Shown one piece after another: positions 28,930 through 36,282 of a stretch of 64,000 nt of DNA; position 1 is the stretch's first letter; the number at the start of each line of letters is the position of its first letter. Source of the stretch: Paenarthrobacter sp. AR 02 (GTDB taxonomy: Bacteria; Actinomycetota; Actinomycetes; Actinomycetales; Micrococcaceae); assembly GCF_021538675.1 (NCBI RefSeq), contig NZ_JAJUKH010000005.1, forward strand, positions 62,001-126,000, written 5' to 3'. The notes beneath the pieces were generated by a model, which saw only the letters and a program-made list of their open reading frames with translations, searched no databases and was not told the origin of the DNA. Both the position numbers and the translations under genes were made by a program.

Positions 28930-30408
28930 TCACCGGCACGCCGCTGCCTTCTCCCTTGCATGCCGCAACATGGCCACCACTGGGGCTCCAGGCGTCAGCT
29001 TGCCATTAACGACGTAGCCCTCTTCGCGGTCACGCAGCGTCTCCACCATGCGTTCGCGCCACAGCTGCAGTTCTCCCTGGTTGGCGGTGTCATCGGCGAG
29101 GTTGAAGCGCTCCTGGGGATCGGCGTCGAGGTTGAATAGTTCTTCCGTTCCCTGGCCGGAACCCCAGATGTATTTATGGTGGCCGTCCGTCAGCCAGTGC
29201 AGGTTCTGTCCCCAATACACGTGCTCGCCGTGCAGGATGTCGCGGACAGCGTGGCTGCTTTCGCCGCGGACGATCGACGCCAGTGACTTGCCGTCGACGG
29301 AGTCCGGGATCGGCAGTCCGGCGAGGTCCAGCAGCGTGGGCATGATGTCCCGGAGTTCCACCACGTGCTCCACGACTATCCCACGCGCAGCGGTTTCCGC
29401 AGCAGGGGATTCGGCGATGATGAAAGGCACCCGGGCGGAACCCTCGTACGGAACTGCCTTACGGAACATGTGGTGGTCACCCATCATTTCGCCGTGGTCG
29501 CTGGTGAATGCAATGACAGTGTTCTCCAGCAACCCGAAGTCAGCCAGCGACTCCTTGATCCGGTTGATCTGCAGGTCGATCTGGGCCATCAGCCCGTAAT
29601 ATCCCGCTCGTGCCCGGTGCACCACGTGGTCGGGAATCTTGCCGTAGCTGGCCTGATAGTCCCCGTCCTGGCGGTGCTCGTCCCAATGATGTTCCCAGTT
29701 ACCCGTGACGGCTTCATAGGGGGGAAGGTTGAGGTACTGCTCAAAGGCCCACGACGGCGGGTCGTACGGCGGATGCGGCCGATGGAACGAAAGGTAGAGG
29801 AAGAAGGGCTTGACGGGGTCCCGCCGGTGCATCCATTCGATGGCCTGCGTGCCGATCCAGTGGGTGGGATGCAGATTCTCTGCCTTGTCCCACGGCCGGG
29901 CGACAATCGAATTGCAGTTGACGCCGTGGTCGAAGTACTCGGCGTCGGGGCCCATGCCGGGTTGCCTTCGGAGCCAGGGGACGTAGTCGTCGAACATGCC
30001 GAACTGTTGTCGGTGTTCCTGACGGGCGTGGTGAAGGTATCCGTCATGCAGGATGACGTCGTCGAAACCGAGTCTGGAACGTTCGGGCCACACGTGCATC
30101 TTGCCTATGGCCTGCGTGTGGTAGCCGCCTTTCCGGAACTCATCCTGTACGGTCACCGGGTGGACGGCGTGGAAAGGTACGCCGTCGTTGTAGCCAACCC
30201 GGCCATGCCGTTCCTGTGACTGTCCCGTGAACAGGGCTGCGCGAGCGGGAACGCACGACGGGGTAGCAGAATAGCCTTTGGTGAAGCGAACGCCGTGCCT
30301 GGCCAATTCGTCAAGGTGCGGAGTTTCCACGAAGGGGTGCCCGTCCGCGGACAGGCAGTCGCCCCGCCACTCGTCGACGCAGATCAGGATGACGTTGGGC
30401 TGGTTCAC
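28930..30408 (-). CDS. Type I sulfatase (formylglycine-dependent, Cys type)
   Basis: Alkaline-phosphatase-fold sulfatase that hydrolyses sulfate esters. The maturation motif is Cys52-x-Pro-x-Arg56 (SCVPARAALFTGQ), so activity needs a formylglycine-generating enzyme, which is not in this window. Metal residues are in ICVDEWRGD and FTSDHGEMMGDHHM; GYHTQAIGKMH is the second sulfatase signature. No signal peptide is seen, so it is cytoplasmic. 492 residues. GTG 30408 has GGAGG 9 nt ahead. It converges on glnE and diverges from a GNAT gene, in a stretch that looks inserted into the conserved gln region. Substrate unknown. Confidence 0.88.
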   Translation of the reverse strand: MNQPNVILICVDEWRGDCLSADGHPFVETPHLDELARHGVRFTKGYSATPSCVPARAALFTGQSQERHGRVGYNDGVPFHAVHPVTVQDEFRKGGYHTQAIGKMHVWPERSRLGFDDVILHDGYLHHARQEHRQQFGMFDDYVPWLRRQPGMGPDAEYFDHGVNCNSIVARPWDKAENLHPTHWIGTQAIEWMHRRDPVKPFFLYLSFHRPHPPYDPPSWAFEQYLNLPPYEAVTGNWEHHWDEHRQDGDYQASYGKIPDHVVHRARAGYYGLMAQIDLQINRIKESLADFGLLENTVIAFTSDHGEMMGDHHMFRKAVPYEGSARVPFIIAESPAAETAARGIVVEHVVELRDIMPTLLDLAGLPIPDSVDGKSLASIVRGESSHAVRDILHGEHVYWGQNLHWLTDGHHKYIWGSGQGTEELFNLDADPQERFNLADDTANQGELQLWRERMVETLRDREEGYVVNGKLTPGAPVVAMLRHAREKAAACR

Positions 30409-30468
30409 GACGCGATGCCTCCGTTGCTGGACACTGTTGGGATAACCCTACGGGGAGAAAAGACGAAG

Positions 30469-31038
30469 ATGCTCGAAGATGACTCCAAGGAACAGATTTC
30501 AATCGGCAGCGATCAGGACTGGCTGGGTGATGTGTGGTTGATTCCCCTCAAAATGCTCGACGACGACTCCCGCGCCATTCAGTTGGGCGCGGTGGCTGCG
30601 ATGTCGGTCGACGACTCACAGCGCAGCTTCGTGGGCGATCCGCTGCGCATGATGCTGATTGGCCTGGAAGAAGATTCCCGGTTTCCTTACGTGATCGAAT
30701 CCGGGGGAGCGGCAGTGGGCGTGCTGACGCTTCAATCCGGGGCGGCGAGCCTCGCTGGCTGGGCAGGCGATGAGTCTGCGTGGCTATTGAGGGGCTTCCT
30801 TATCGACTCGCGGAGCCAAGGGCGCGGCCTGGGCTCCCTGGCCGCGCGCGCCGCGGTGGAGGAGGCGCGAAAGCTGACGGCAAGGCTGGGTGGCGGCCAG
30901 GCCGGCGTCGTACTTTCCGTCAACGAGCGCAACCCGGCGGGGCTTGCCGCGTATGGCAAGGCGGGCTTCGTGGACACCGGGCAATACCTCGGGGGCACCG
31001 CCGGTCCGCAGCGGACCATGTACAGGGAATTGGGCTAA
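30469..31038 (+). CDS. GNAT family N-acetyltransferase
   Basis: Acetyl-CoA-dependent N-acetyltransferase fold. The acetyl-CoA loop is in LIDSRSQGRGLGSLAARAAV, followed by VNERNPAGLAAYGKAGF (motif B) and a C-terminal TMYREL strand. 189 residues from ATG 30469, which has GGGGAG upstream; an in-frame ATG at 30415 lies inside the divergent promoter region and lacks a good site. Substrate unknown. It is the first + gene of a small accessory stretch between glnE and glnA. Confidence 0.82.
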   Translation: MLEDDSKEQISIGSDQDWLGDVWLIPLKMLDDDSRAIQLGAVAAMSVDDSQRSFVGDPLRMMLIGLEEDSRFPYVIESGGAAVGVLTLQSGAASLAGWAGDESAWLLRGFLIDSRSQGRGLGSLAARAAVEEARKLTARLGGGQAGVVLSVNERNPAGLAAYGKAGFVDTGQYLGGTAGPQRTMYRELG

Positions 31039-31045
31039 CGGAGGC

Positions 31046-31091
31046 GTCAACGTTGATTGACGACTTCCGCCTCCGTCAACTATGGTTGACG
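31046..31091 (+). promoter_or_regulatory. Promoter with two GTCAAC-type palindromes before the small HTH gene
   Basis: TTGACG (31057-31062) and TATGGT (31081-31086) form a promoter with an 18-nt spacer. The inverted repeat CGTCAAC-TATG-GTTGACG (31074-31091) covers the -10, and TCAACGTTGA (31047-31056), a perfect 10-bp palindrome sharing the GTCAAC unit, lies just upstream of the -35. This is the layout of a repressor operator, most simply for the HTH protein it precedes. Confidence 0.6.
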
Positions 31092-31108
31092 GCATGGAGG
31101 TGGATCGA

Positions 31109-31309
31109 ATGAAGACGCTTGTGGGATCGATGGACGGAATGGGGCCGGCGGAGGCACTCTACGCCGTGGCGGAGTTGCAGAAGGAAGTGGGCCGTACCGA
31201 GGCCTCGCTGGTTCGTTCTGCCCGGCAAGCGGGGTTGTCGTGGGAAGCGATAGCCCTCTGCCTGGGCGTCAGCAAGCAGGCTGTGCACAAGAAGTACGGA
31301 AAGCAGTAG
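31109..31309 (+). CDS. Small helix-turn-helix DNA-binding protein
   Basis: A 66-residue protein whose second half is a plain helix-turn-helix: RSARQAGLSWEAIALCLGVS followed by KQAVHKKYGKQ. The first half is helical (GPAEALYAVAELQKEVGRTE). GGAGG (31096-31100) 8 nt ahead picks ATG 31109 over ATG 31082 and 31094, which would lie within the promoter. Such short HTH proteins in actinobacteria are usually annotated only as HTH domain proteins. The promoter carries two related palindromes, suggesting autoregulation. Confidence 0.8.
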   Translation: MKTLVGSMDGMGPAEALYAVAELQKEVGRTEASLVRSARQAGLSWEAIALCLGVSKQAVHKKYGKQ

Positions 31310-31349
31310 GCGGGCTTCAGTGGCCTGTCCCTGGACCCACCGTGTCACC

Positions 31350-31361
31350 TAGACTTCTTCC
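31350..31361 (+). promoter_or_regulatory. Leaderless-type -10 element before the 75-residue zinc-ribbon gene
   Basis: TAGACT (31350-31355) plus TCTTCC places the element exactly 6 nt before GTG 31362. Confidence 0.5.
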
Positions 31362-31589
31362 GTGACAGTGATGCTGGATGCTGAGGGGGCTGCCTTCTCC
31401 GACTCGTGCTGCTTTCGCTGCAAGCAGGCGGGGCCGCACTGGGCGTCGCGCCACAGTCCGGGCGGGACATTTGCTTGCCGGCGGTGTTTCGCAACCTTTG
31501 CCGACGCCGAGGCAAGCACTGGTGGCGAGGGGGCCGGCGCCGGCAGTGTGCCGGGAGGCCAGGGGGTCCGGTTGTTCGAATCCAAGTAG
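31362..31589 (+). CDS. Small double-CxxC (zinc-ribbon-like) protein
   Basis: 75 residues with CCFRC near residue 16-20 and CRRC near 41-44, 20 residues apart, a pattern able to bind one zinc. The spacer is Gly/Trp/His-bearing (PHWASRHSPGG) and the C-terminus is Gly/Ala-rich. I do not recognise the family. Coding status is supported by GC-rich third positions, the two CxxC pairs, and a TANNNT box exactly 6 nt before GTG 31362, the leaderless pattern of this chromosome. It lies between a small HTH gene and another small CxxC protein gene. Confidence 0.62.
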   Translation: MTVMLDAEGAAFSDSCCFRCKQAGPHWASRHSPGGTFACRRCFATFADAEASTGGEGAGAGSVPGGQGVRLFESK

Positions 31590-31612
31590 TCGCGGCCAGC
31601 CGTAACGAAAAA

Positions 31613-31631
31613 ACGAGTACACACTACTCGT
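31613..31631. repeat. Inverted repeat ACGAGTA-N5-TACTCGT
   Basis: Perfect 7-bp arms (31613-31619 and 31625-31631) around CACAC, in the 68-bp gap between the two small CxxC genes. Size and symmetry fit a dimeric repressor site. Confidence 0.5.
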
Positions 31632-31657
31632 GTCCCGAAGGGGCGCAGGCGGGCAGC

Positions 31658-31801
31658 ATGGTCCCTATGACAGCCTATGTGATCGAATCAGCGGCCCTGC
31701 TCCATCGCTGCCAGTGCTGCGGTGAAGAAACAGACCAGGTGTTCTGTGCGGACTGCGCAGCCCCAGAGCAACCAGGACAAGCCCCTACCACCAAGCACTG
31801 A
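31658..31801 (+). CDS. Very small CxxC/CxxC protein
   Basis: 47 residues from ATG 31658 (or 44 from ATG 31667). The core HRCQCCGEETDQVFCADC has the two Cys pairs of a rubredoxin-like or zinc-ribbon knuckle, 10 residues apart, followed by a Pro/Gln-rich tail. AAGGGGCG lies about 12 nt before ATG 31658. Family unknown. Too short to be certain from sequence alone, but the paired cysteines and position directly after another CxxC gene make it plausible. Confidence 0.5.
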   Translation: MVPMTAYVIESAALLHRCQCCGEETDQVFCADCAAPEQPGQAPTTKH

Positions 31802-31872
31802 TGTGGGATGCCTGACGCTAAGTAACCTTATAGACTTCTTCTGTCACTGATCTCGACGCATAGGGGGAGTAC

Positions 31873-32223
31873 ATGGAATACAACGGAAGTCCTACCGAAA
31901 AGGCGATCACCGCCGGAGAGCTGGACCGGCGCCACGTCGGACAGTCCGTGAGCTTTCAGCCCAACGACTTCACTGTTGTCTTCGGGACGATCGCAGGCAT
32001 CGCCCGGACCGAGGCGCTGGTCTACCTGTCCCTCAACGGCGTTGGTGGCGGCACCCATCTGAAGGACGAATACGACCTGCCCATCGACAAGCAGGTCTAC
32101 CTGCAGCTGGACCCGCTCGGCAGCGCTGAAAAGGGTTTGACGGACGCCGCCAGTTTCGTCAAGGACAAACTCGACGAAATCACCCGGAACATCCGCGAAC
32201 GTGAGCACGAAAAGTCCGAGTAG
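31873..32223 (+). CDS. Hypothetical protein, 116 residues
   Basis: I do not recognise this protein. It is soluble, with alternating hydrophobic strands in residues 20-85 (VSFQPNDFTVVFGTIAGIAR, ALVYLSLNGVGGG, QVYLQL), suggesting a small beta domain, then a charged helix (FVKDKLDEITRNIREREHEK) at the C-terminus. Start ATG 31873 has GGGGGAG 4-10 nt ahead, a strong site. TATAGACT at 31829-31836 may be the -10. A 17-bp terminator follows the stop. Confidence 0.72.
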   Translation: MEYNGSPTEKAITAGELDRRHVGQSVSFQPNDFTVVFGTIAGIARTEALVYLSLNGVGGGTHLKDEYDLPIDKQVYLQLDPLGSAEKGLTDAASFVKDKLDEITRNIREREHEKSE

Positions 32224-32239
32224 CACTTGCACACACGGA

Positions 32240-32284
32240 GAAGGCCAGGGCCAGTCCTTTCAGACTGGCCCTGGCCTTCTTCTG
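32240..32284 (+). terminator. Rho-independent terminator after the 116-residue gene
   Basis: A 17-bp perfect stem (32240-32256 with 32263-32279, GAAGGCCAGGGCCAGTC and its complement) around the 6-nt loop CTTTCA, followed by TTCTTCTG. It separates the WXG100 gene from upstream transcription. Confidence 0.9.
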
Positions 32285-32415
32285 CGGCATGCGTGCACCA
32301 AGGGCGAGCAATTTCCCCAGTTGTTGGATTTATTGGTTGGGTATTGATAGTGTCGGGCATGTCCAGCCCGGTGGTGTTGCGACGCCGGTTTACTAATTTC
32401 ACTTTGGGGGTTTCT

Positions 32416-32697
32416 ATGTCGCGTGTGTTGTCTACTGAGCAGGCCAAGGCTGCTATTGGTCAGGTGCAGTCGATTATTACTGGTGGTTTTACGGATCAGA
32501 TTTCGGCGTTGGATGCGCAGGGTCGTGTGTTGTCGGATCCGAATGTGTGGGATGGTCCGTTGGCTGCTGAGTTCCGTGGTTCGACGTGGCCGGAGACGAA
32601 GGCTGCGTTGGATAAGGCCAAGGAGGAGTTGGAGCAGTTGCGGGGTCAGTTGCAGAAGATTTCGCAGGATATTTTCTCGGCTGGCGGCGGCGCGTAG
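32416..32697 (+). CDS. Orphan WXG100 (ESAT-6-like) protein with aberrant codon use
   Basis: A 93-residue helical protein with the central turn VWDGPLAAEF holding the W-x-G motif, flanked by two helices (STEQAKAAIGQVQSIITGGF and ALDKAKEELEQLRGQLQKIS), the fold of type VII secretion substrates. It ends SAGGGA; no YxxxD/E secretion tail is seen. No ESX ATPase or other T7SS gene is nearby. The codons are striking: none ends in A and only 7 of 93 end in C, the rest in G or T, unlike its C-rich neighbours. ATG 32416 follows GGGGG. It may be acquired, perhaps from a phage or plasmid. Confidence 0.8.
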   Translation: MSRVLSTEQAKAAIGQVQSIITGGFTDQISALDAQGRVLSDPNVWDGPLAAEFRGSTWPETKAALDKAKEELEQLRGQLQKISQDIFSAGGGA

Positions 32698-33057
32698 CTG
32701 TCTAAGGTGGGAAGGCTCCGGAGTCCTTCTTGTCGGTCCTCCGGGCTGAGTTCGATACTGATGCATCTGACAAGTCGGACGGCGTTGGTGCTACTGCGCA
32801 CTGCTCGCCGGGCGACGCCTGGGAGCTCAACGTTGAGGATCAAACCGAGCGGGATCAGGGGAAGGTACTCCCCGGGGACGAAGGCGTCGTGGTTCGAAAG
32901 GACCCGCCCATCCGAGAATAAAGCTGGAACGCCCGTCAGTAGAAGGATCGCGCCAAAAAGGCCGGCCTCAAGTAGTGAAACTTGGGGCCGGCCTTTCGTG
33001 TGTCTTGATTCGTGCGGGCGGTCTGCGGACTACGGTCGCTTCTGCCGCGCGATCCAG
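32698..33057. other. 360-bp stretch without a convincing gene
   Basis: Between the WXG100 gene and glnA. A + frame from TTG 32730 to 32921 (63 codons) is open, but its third-position GC is only about one half and it has no recognisable motif, so I do not call it; it could be decayed remnant DNA. The only clear element is the bidirectional terminator at 32956-32996. Confidence 0.6.
32956..32997. terminator. Bidirectional terminator between the WXG100 region and glnA
   Basis: AAAAGGCCGGCC on the left and GGCCGGCCTTT on the right form a GC-rich stem closed by CAAG/CTTG around TAGTGAAA, with A and T tracts on the two sides. It can end glnA (minus) and anything coming from the left. Confidence 0.85.
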
Positions 33058-34482
33058 TTAGACGCCGTAGTAGAGCTCGAACTCGTACGGGTTCGGGCGC
33101 AGCGACAGCGGGCGGATCTCATTCTCGTACTTGTAGTCGATCCACGTGTCGATGAGGTCCTGGGTGAAGACACCGCCGGCCTGCAGGAACTCGTTGTCCT
33201 CGCGAAGAGCCTCGAGAGCCTCTTCCAAGGAGCCCGGAGCCTTGGGGATGTCCTTGGCTTCCTCGGCAGGGAGCTCGTAGAGGTCCTTGTCGATGGGAGC
33301 CGGGGGTTCAATGCGGTTGCGGATGCCGTCGATGCCGGCCATCAGCTGGGCAGCGAATGCCAGGTACGGGTTGGATGAGGGGTCCGGAGCGCGGAACTCG
33401 ATGCGCTTGGCCTTGGGGTTGGTGCCCGTGATCGGGATACGGATACCTGCGGAGCGGTTGCCCTGCGAGTAAACCATGTTCACGGGAGCCTCGAAGCCCT
33501 TGACCAGGCGGCGGTAGGAGTTAACCGTCGGGTTGGTGAAGGCGAGGACGGCGGAAGAGTGCTTCAGCAGGCCGCCAATGTACCAACGTGCGGTGTCCGA
33601 AAGGCCGGCATAGCCCTTCTCGTCGTAGAACAGCGGATCGCCGTTGCTCCACAGCGACTGGTGGCAGTGCATGCCCGAGCCGTTGTCACCGAAAACAGGC
33701 TTCGGCATGAACGTGACGGACTTGCCCCAAGCGTCAGCGGTGTTCTTGATGACGTACTTGAACTTCTGCAGGTCATCGGCAGCGGCGGTCAGCGTGGTGA
33801 ACTTGTAGTTGATCTCAGCCTGGCCGGCAGAACCGACTTCGTGGTGGGAGCGCTCAACCTCAAGGCCGGCCTTGTCCAGCTCAACGCACATGGCGTCGCG
33901 GAGGTCCGCCTGCTTGTCAGTGGGGGAAACGGGGAAGTAGCCGCCCTTGACGGGGGTCTTGTAGCCGAGGTTTCCACCCTCTTCCTTACGGCCGGTGTTC
34001 CAGTGTGCTTCCTCGGAGTCGATCTTGTAGAAGCTGCCCTGCGGGGAGGACTCGTACTGGATGTTGTCGAAGACGAAGAACTCAGCTTCGGGAGCGAAGA
34101 ATGCGGTGTCGGCGATGCCGGTGGATGCCAAGTAGGCTTCGGCCTTCTCAGCAACGCCGCGAGGGTCGCGGTGGTACGGGTCGCCGGTGCGGGGGTTCAC
34201 GATGGAGAAGTTCAACGCGAGGGTCTTCTCGATGCGGAAGGTGTCGACGAAGGCAGACGTTACATCCGGGATGAGCTGCATGTCGGACTCAGCGATGCCC
34301 TGGAAGCCGCGGATGGAAGATCCGTCGAAGAGCTGACCGTTGACGAAGAAGTCGAGGTCAACGCTCTTGGCCGGCACATTGAAGTGCTGCTGGACGCCAG
34401 GAAGGTCTGTGAAGCGGATATCGACGAACTTGACATCTTCTTCTTTGATGAACTTGAGGACTTCGTCCGCAGTCTTGAACAT
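33058..34482 (-). CDS. glnA: Glutamine synthetase type I, GlnA1 (adenylylatable)
   Basis: Main ammonia-assimilating enzyme. GSI signatures: FDGSSIRGF, the FFAPEAEFF metal site, [37 protein letters not shown] and [19 protein letters not shown]. Tyr402 in [10 protein letters not shown] matches the adenylylation site modified by GlnE. 474 residues. ATG 34482 has AAGGAG 6 nt ahead. A GlnR-type box lies 130-167 bp upstream. With glnA2 and glnE it makes up the glutamine synthetase control set of the window. Confidence 0.97.
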   Translation of the reverse strand: MFKTADEVLKFIKEEDVKFVDIRFTDLPGVQQHFNVPAKSVDLDFFVNGQLFDGSSIRGFQGIAESDMQLIPDVTSAFVDTFRIEKTLALNFSIVNPRTGDPYHRDPRGVAEKAEAYLASTGIADTAFFAPEAEFFVFDNIQYESSPQGSFYKIDSEEAHWNTGRKEEGGNLGYKTPVKGGYFPVSPTDKQADLRDAMCVELDKAGLEVERSHHEVGSAGQAEINYKFTTLTAAADDLQKFKYVIKNTADAWGKSVTFMPKPVFGDNGSGMHCHQSLWSNGDPLFYDEKGYAGLSDTARWYIGGLLKHSSAVLAFTNPTVNSYRRLVKGFEAPVNMVYSQGNRSAGIRIPITGTNPKAKRIEFRAPDPSSNPYLAFAAQLMAGIDGIRNRIEPPAPIDKDLYELPAEEAKDIPKAPGSLEEALEALREDNEFLQAGGVFTQDLIDTWIDYKYENEIRPLSLRPNPYEFELYYGV

Positions 34483-34611
34483 CTATGCTCCTTATGCATA
34501 TCAAGTAACAGGCCCGGAAGGCCGCGTGGTGCAGCCAAACCGACGGCAGGCGGCACAAAAGTGTCCCCTTGCCATGGTGGCTGGCAACTCATACCACCTT
34601 AGGGAGATGGG

Positions 34612-34649
34612 ATTTCCCGGGGGTGTCAGTATTGTTTCCGGCAGGTTAC
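34612..34649 (-). promoter_or_regulatory. GlnR-type operator of glnA, four half-sites in 11-bp register
   Basis: Read on the minus strand: GTAAC-N6-GAAAC-N6-GACAC-N6-GAAAT, each half-site starting exactly 11 bp after the previous one. This is the gTnAC-N6-GnAAC tandem arrangement of actinobacterial GlnR. It lies 130-167 bp upstream of glnA and about 20 bp upstream of a candidate -10 (TATGAG), fitting an activator site. AmtR sites look different. Confidence 0.72.
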
Positions 34650-34771
34650 AGAATCGTCTGTTGTGTAAACGGTAGTCGGCTTGCGGGTGTTCGGTCCAAG
34701 CGGGTCCATTGGGCGAACATGGAAGGTGTTTTTGCTGCCCGTCCCGGTCGGGCACAACCTACACCAGACGT

Positions 34772-34783
34772 TAGGCTTGATAG
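34772..34783 (+). promoter_or_regulatory. Leaderless-type -10 element of the RDD gene
   Basis: TAGGCT (34772-34777) followed by TGATAG stands exactly 6 nt before GTG 34784. Confidence 0.55.
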
Positions 34784-35221
34784 GTGGTAGATCGAAAAGA
34801 CATTGGTTCGTGGTTGACAGGCCCGGACACATCCGGCATCTCCAAATATCCAGGCGAAAGGCTCGGCCTGCCCGAGTCCGGCCCTGGCTCCATTGCCCGT
34901 GCCGGGCGCCGCATCTTCGGCATCGTCATCGACTGGACCATAGCGTTGGTGATCAGCAATTTCGCGTTCGGCGGTAACCAGTGGGCGACTCTCGCCATCT
35001 TCGCCATCGAACAGATCCTTCTGATCGGCACGCTGGGGTACAGCATCGGTCACAGGATCATGGGTATCCACGTGGTACGCCTTGGGGGAGGGCCTGCAGG
35101 TCCACTGGCCGCTGTGGTGAGGACCCTGCTGCTTTGCCTGGTTATCCCAGCTGTCGTCTTCGACCCGGACCAGCGTGGACTCCACGATAAAGCCATGAAC
35201 ACTATCCTCATCAGAAGGTAG
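34784..35221 (+). CDS. RDD family membrane protein
   Basis: 145-residue membrane protein with an N-terminal polar stretch of about 40 residues, then the RDD-domain pattern ARAGRRIFGIVIDWTIA, a second and third helix (LAIFAIEQILLIGTLG, LLLCLVIPAVV), and GYSIGHRIMGIHVVRL. The final DPDQRGLHDKAMNTIL resembles the conserved RDD tail. Function of RDD proteins is largely unknown. The same gene sits beside glnA1 in mycobacteria (Rv2219A position). The GTG start is of the leaderless kind. Confidence 0.85.
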   Translation: MVDRKDIGSWLTGPDTSGISKYPGERLGLPESGPGSIARAGRRIFGIVIDWTIALVISNFAFGGNQWATLAIFAIEQILLIGTLGYSIGHRIMGIHVVRLGGGPAGPLAAVVRTLLLCLVIPAVVFDPDQRGLHDKAMNTILIRR

Positions 35222-35255
35222 ACGGGTCGGCCCTCGACCTTGACAACACATAAAG

Positions 35256-35295
35256 AAAAGCGCGCTTCCCCGCAATGGGAAAGCGCGCTTTTTTT
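35256..35295. terminator. Bidirectional terminator between RDD and DUF4191 genes
   Basis: AAAAGCGCGCTT (35256-35267) and AAGCGCGCTTTT pair over 12 bp, extended by CCC/GGG, with GCAAT in the loop and seven T after the stem on +. It serves both convergent genes. Confidence 0.9.
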
Positions 35296-35317
35296 CGTTC
35301 TGCTGGGTCCTGCCGGG

Positions 35318-36079
35318 TCAGCGGCCGCGGGCGGCTTTGCGGTCCGGGCGGGCCTTGTAGGGGTCGATGCCCTTGGGGATCGGCAGACGGTTGCCAAGGG
35401 AGTTGATCCGCTTGCTGACGGCGTTGACTTCAACCTTGGTGAGCTCGTTCTTCATCTTCCCCATGGTCTTGGCCAGCTGGTTCAGCGGGACCTGGCCCTC
35501 GCCGCGACCCGACTCCAGGACACGGATGGTGACGTTGGGGAGAATACGTGCAAGGCGCTTGCGTTCGGCGTCCACCAGCGGCTTGACACGGTGGCTCGGT
35601 CCTTCACTGACCAGGACGATACCGGGCCGGCCGATGGCCATGAAGACAGCATCCTGGGTGCGGGGGTTCACTGCAACCGGCTGATCCTGCGTGATCCAGC
35701 CTCGCCGGAGCGTCCCCAAAGCAGCACCGGAGGCACCAGGCTGGTTCTCGATCTGCGCAAATGCTGCCTTCTCGGCGCGGCGCGAAAGGATGAAAACGGC
35801 GGCGAGCAGCCCCAGAGGGATGCCGATGATAAGGCCGGTAACCCAGTTCTCCAGCAGGTAGCCGATGAGGAAGGCAACCGCGACGACTGCAAGGAACGCC
35901 AGCAGCATGATCCAAACAACCTGGGGATCATTCCGCCGGGTCATTTTGAAGACTTCAGCGATCTGCTTCAGCTGGCTCGGCTTCTTGGCCTTCGTTTCCT
36001 TGGGCTTGCGCTGGAACAGCCCACGCTTGGGTGCGTCGGCCGATGGGGTCGATTTGCTGGAATCAGGGGAGTTCGCCAT
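35318..36079 (-). CDS. DUF4191 family membrane protein
   Basis: 253 residues: a charged N-terminus rich in Lys and Ser, two adjacent membrane segments (about residues 53-72 and 78-97, VVWIMLLAFLAVVAVAFLI then WVTGLIIGIPLGLLAAVFIL), then a cytoplasmic domain with PRTQDAVFMAIGRPGIVLVS and a basic tail. This matches DUF4191, found between lipA and glnA1 in actinobacteria (M. tuberculosis Rv2219 position). Function unknown. TAGAAT lies 9 nt before the ATG, giving a leader of two or three bases at most. It follows lipA by about 290 bp and is probably separately transcribed. Confidence 0.87.
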   Translation of the reverse strand: MANSPDSSKSTPSADAPKRGLFQRKPKETKAKKPSQLKQIAEVFKMTRRNDPQVVWIMLLAFLAVVAVAFLIGYLLENWVTGLIIGIPLGLLAAVFILSRRAEKAAFAQIENQPGASGAALGTLRRGWITQDQPVAVNPRTQDAVFMAIGRPGIVLVSEGPSHRVKPLVDAERKRLARILPNVTIRVLESGRGEGQVPLNQLAKTMGKMKNELTKVEVNAVSKRINSLGNRLPIPKGIDPYKARPDRKAARGR

Positions 36080-36282
36080 AGTGCCTCAATTCTACGTGAT
36101 ATCCGGTAAGCCCCAGGACGTTACACCGAAACTTAGCCGCCAGACTCAGGTGATCAATCAACCCCTGTGCCGGTGAGCGGAGGTATACCCATGCCGTTCG
36201 GGCCCACCGATTTTCGAATTCCACGTCATGATTCTGCGGCGTCCTGCACTTGAACTTCGCGAGCCGTTGCCGCTGAAAGCAC

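Larger units (their letters stand above)
34483..34783. other. Divergent regulatory region between glnA and the RDD gene
   Basis: 301 bp without a gene. It holds the glnA ribosome binding site (AAGGAG on the minus strand), a candidate -10 TATGAG (minus, about 34592-34587), the GlnR-type box at 34612-34649, and on + the TAGGCT element of the RDD gene at 34772. Confidence 0.6.

Noticed and set aside
31074..31091. Inverted repeat before the small HTH gene as a terminator of the GNAT gene
   Set aside because: Arms are only 7 bp, there is no T-tract, and it overlaps a good promoter; operator is the simpler reading.
32730..32921. 63-codon + frame after the WXG100 gene
   Set aside because: Third-position GC is only about one half, the start would be TTG, and no motif is recognisable; more likely remnant or non-coding DNA.
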